Notes under the pieces: generated by a model
The model's database searches: none
Seen by the model: the letters and a program-made list of their open reading frames with translations, nothing else
Told to the model about the DNA's origin: nothing
NCBI GenBank assembly: GCA_016720465.1
Contig: JADKKO010000003.1
Coordinates: 1 to 64,000, forward strand
Origin: Holophagaceae bacterium
GTDB lineage: Bacteria; Acidobacteriota; Holophagae; Holophagales; Holophagaceae
Reading direction: 5' to 3'
Length of the DNA: 64,000 nt
Translations under genes and position numbers: made by a program
Shown: positions 62,412 to 64,000 of the stretch, piece by piece
Layout: every line of letters begins with the position of its first letter
Numbering within the stretch: position 1 is the first letter of the stretch

Positions 62412-62873
62412 GTGAGCGAATCCTGGCGAACGCGGTGGTTCCGCTGGACCATGAATTTCTGGCCCTGCTACCGGGGTTCCGGCGGGCGCATCACCTACAT
62501 CGCCGGGGATTGGAAGGAAGTGCGCGTGCGGCTGCGGCTTTCTTTGCGCACCCGCAACTACGTGGGGAGCATCTTCGGCGGCAGCCTCTATGCTTGCGTG
62601 GACCCGATCTACATGCTCATGCTCATCAAGTGCCTGGGGCCCGGCTACGTGGTGTGGGACAAGGCGGCCTCCATCCGCTTCCGCAGGCCTGGCCGCGGCA
62701 CGCTGACCGCGGCGTTCAGGCTCGGTGATGCCGAGCTGGACGAGATCCGGAGGCTGCTCGAATCCGAACCCAAACTGGACAGGTCCTACCGCGTTGAATT
62801 GGTGGACGCCAATGGCACTGTCCACGCCGAAATCGACAAGGTGATCCACATCAGCAAGAAACCGGAATCCTGA
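62412..62873 (+). CDS. DUF4442 (hotdog-fold) protein
   Basis: A protein of about 153 aa of the DUF4442 family, which resembles PaaI-type hotdog thioesterases. Family landmarks: NFWPCYRGSGGRITYIAGDW, RNYVGSIFGGSLYACVDP and VWDKAASIRFRRPGRGTL. GTG 62412 is the likely start, but the upstream sequence belongs to the repeat arm and an internal ATG 39 bases later is possible. Substrate unknown. Confidence 0.82.
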   Translation: MSESWRTRWFRWTMNFWPCYRGSGGRITYIAGDWKEVRVRLRLSLRTRNYVGSIFGGSLYACVDPIYMLMLIKCLGPGYVVWDKAASIRFRRPGRGTLTAAFRLGDAELDEIRRLLESEPKLDRSYRVELVDANGTVHAEIDKVIHISKKPES

Positions 62874-62878
62874 CCGGC

Positions 62879-63781
62879 CTATTTCGCCAGCGCCCCGGCC
62901 TTGACGAATTTCACTTCGCCCTTGGTGCGCGGCACCAGCTTTTCAAGGGCTTCCACGGTTTCGGGGTAGATGTGGGCGATGATCAGGACTTCGCCTTCTT
63001 TTTTCGCGATCGCCAAGGCCCGGTCCCACTCCTTTTCCATCGCCGCGAAGGCCTTGTCGTCATCCAGGAAGACCTTGCGCTGCACGGATTGGACACCCAG
63101 TTCCTTGGCCACATCGAAGGCCACGCTCTCTTTTTCGGTGCGGCTGTCCACGAAGAAGGCGCGGCGGGCCTTGATTTCCTGGAGCACCCACGTCATCCGC
63201 GGCTTGTCCGGCGTGATGCGGCTGCCCATGTGGTTGTTGACGCCGGTGCGATGGGGGATGTCATCCAGCGCCTTGCGGACCCGTTCCCGGATTTCCTTCT
63301 CGGTCAGATTGAACATCACCGCATCGGGGCCGGGATTCGACTTGGGGAAGCCGATGGGCTCCATGGGCAAGTGCAGCATCACCTCCTTGCCTTTTTCAAA
63401 GGCGATGTTGGCGCTCTCCCGGGTGAATTCCTGATACGGGAGCACCGCCACGCTGAACGGGATGGGCTGGGCGCAAAGCCGCGTCACCAGCTCCGGCGCG
63501 GCGTAGCCGAGGTCGTCCACCACCAGCGCGAACCTCGGCAGCCTGGATTCCGGCTGCTGTTTCGCGCCCACCGGCTTTGCAGGCTCGTTGGGCCTTGGCG
63601 GGTTTTTGGGCGTGCGGGTGGGCCCCGGTTCCGGTTCAGTCTTGGCCGGAGCGGGCCTTTGTTTCCGTTCGCAGCTCGTCTGGCTCAGGAGCAGGCCCAG
63701 CCCCAGGCCCGCAAGCAGCATGAGGGCGCCCAGGCCCAGCAGGGCTTGAGTGGATGGACCAGCGCTTTTCCGGCGGGCCAT
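62879..63781 (-). CDS. divergent polysaccharide deacetylase (YibQ type)
   Basis: A 300-aa protein of the divergent polysaccharide deacetylase family. An N-terminal membrane anchor (about 12-31) is followed by a Lys/Pro-rich linker and the catalytic-like domain starting ALVVDDLGYAA (about 86), with LPYQEFTRESANIAF, EVMLHLPMEPI, NNHMGSRIT and VLIIAHIYPETVEAL. The metal His/Asp pattern is partly altered, as is usual for the family. It probably acts on the cell wall in the periplasm. It starts right after the S41 peptidase gene. Confidence 0.88.
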   Translation of the reverse strand: MARRKSAGPSTQALLGLGALMLLAGLGLGLLLSQTSCERKQRPAPAKTEPEPGPTRTPKNPPRPNEPAKPVGAKQQPESRLPRFALVVDDLGYAAPELVTRLCAQPIPFSVAVLPYQEFTRESANIAFEKGKEVMLHLPMEPIGFPKSNPGPDAVMFNLTEKEIRERVRKALDDIPHRTGVNNHMGSRITPDKPRMTWVLQEIKARRAFFVDSRTEKESVAFDVAKELGVQSVQRKVFLDDDKAFAAMEKEWDRALAIAKKEGEVLIIAHIYPETVEALEKLVPRTKGEVKFVKAGALAK

Positions 63782-63782
63782 G

Positions 63783-64000
63783 TCAGGCCGCGTTCTGGCT
63801 ATCGTCCTTGGGCGTGGGCTTCTCGTTCAAGCCCGCCAGGATCTTGGGGATCGGATCCTCATCGGGCTTCAGCCCCTTCAACACGTGGTCGGGGACGATG
63901 CCAGCGCGATCCAGTTTCTCGCCTCCGGCGCCGATCCAACGCCTGGACACCAGTTCCACCGCCCCGCCCTGCCGCAGCAGCAGCCGGGTCCGCTCGACGC
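63783..64000 (-). CDS. C-terminal end of an S41 (CtpA-like) peptidase, partial
   Basis: Only the last 72 codons lie in the window. The sequence GGAVELVSRRWIGAGGEKLD followed by RAGIVPDHVLKGLKPDED resembles the end of the S41 tail-specific protease domain, where a Gly-rich strand and the G-I-x-P-D motif follow the catalytic Ser and Lys. The order S41 peptidase then YibQ-type deacetylase, with one base between the genes, is common in Gram-negative bacteria and supports the call. Confidence 0.65.
   Translation of the reverse strand, partial: VERTRLLLRQGGAVELVSRRWIGAGGEKLDRAGIVPDHVLKGLKPDEDPIPKILAGLNEKPTPKDDSQNAA

Overview
This is a GC-rich bacterial chromosome segment of ordinary, densely packed genes with an integron at its left end. 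The gene content (creBCD, partial dcw cluster murB-ftsQ-ftsA-ftsZ, tgt-yajC-secD-secF, a TonB/ExbB/ExbD set, LolC/LolD, LepB, ArnD and an MsbA-like exporter) indicates a Gram-negative, diderm organism. The overall style (many PDZ, TPR and Ser/Thr-kinase proteins, imuB-dnaE2, secD and secF separate) suggests an Acidobacteriota of the Holophagae (Geothrix/Holophaga) type. That placement is inference from gene content only.

Positions 1-3521 hold a chromosomal integron. An integron-type tyrosine recombinase (intI, +) is transcribed away from an attI-like site at about 2101-2107. To its left lie four attC sites (274-372, 803-925, 1190-1312, 1629-1727) that separate small cassettes. The clearest cassette genes read leftward, away from attI: a DUF6869-like protein, a secreted 142-aa protein and a 35-aa membrane peptide. 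Between 3.5 and 8.9 kb follow folE and purM (divergent), then creB, creC and creD. This stretch is interrupted by three blocks of near-pure G (or G/C) sequence that look more like assembly artefacts than biology. A perfect CreB-type tag (TTCAC-N6-TTCAC) lies upstream of creD.

From 10.3 to 28.1 kb come an acyltransferase (apparently frameshifted at its 5' end), frr, a TauE-type exporter, lolC-exonuclease-lolD, a YceI protein, ruvX/murB (divergent), ftsQ-ftsA-ftsZ, a GbsR-type regulator with an NAD(P)-binding partner gene and a striking palindromic operator, and a DNA-damage mutagenesis pair imuB-dnaE2. From 28.2 to 39 kb come a zinc-ribbon membrane protein, a DUF512 radical-SAM protein, three exbD genes with exbB and tonB, and tgt-yajC-secD-secF.

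From 39.1 to 59.6 kb come arnD, a PilZ protein, a metallophosphoesterase, a thiE-aroK fusion gene, an MsbA-like ABC exporter, an M28 peptidase, aroB, a TPR protein, a Ser/Thr kinase with a TonB-like C-terminus, an S1/P1 nuclease, two tandem signal peptidases, tex, a class III CoA-transferase and a DciA-like protein. A tRNA-Pro (CGG) gene follows at 59606-59682, and behind it stand four tandem 220-bp repeats plus a partial fifth. Then come cutA, glpX, a DUF4442 protein, a YibQ-type deacetylase and the end of an S41 peptidase gene.

A recurrent feature is the intergenic space. At a dozen places it holds clusters of degenerate short-word direct repeats, usually in two inverted arms that could fold into large hairpins. 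The word differs at each locus.
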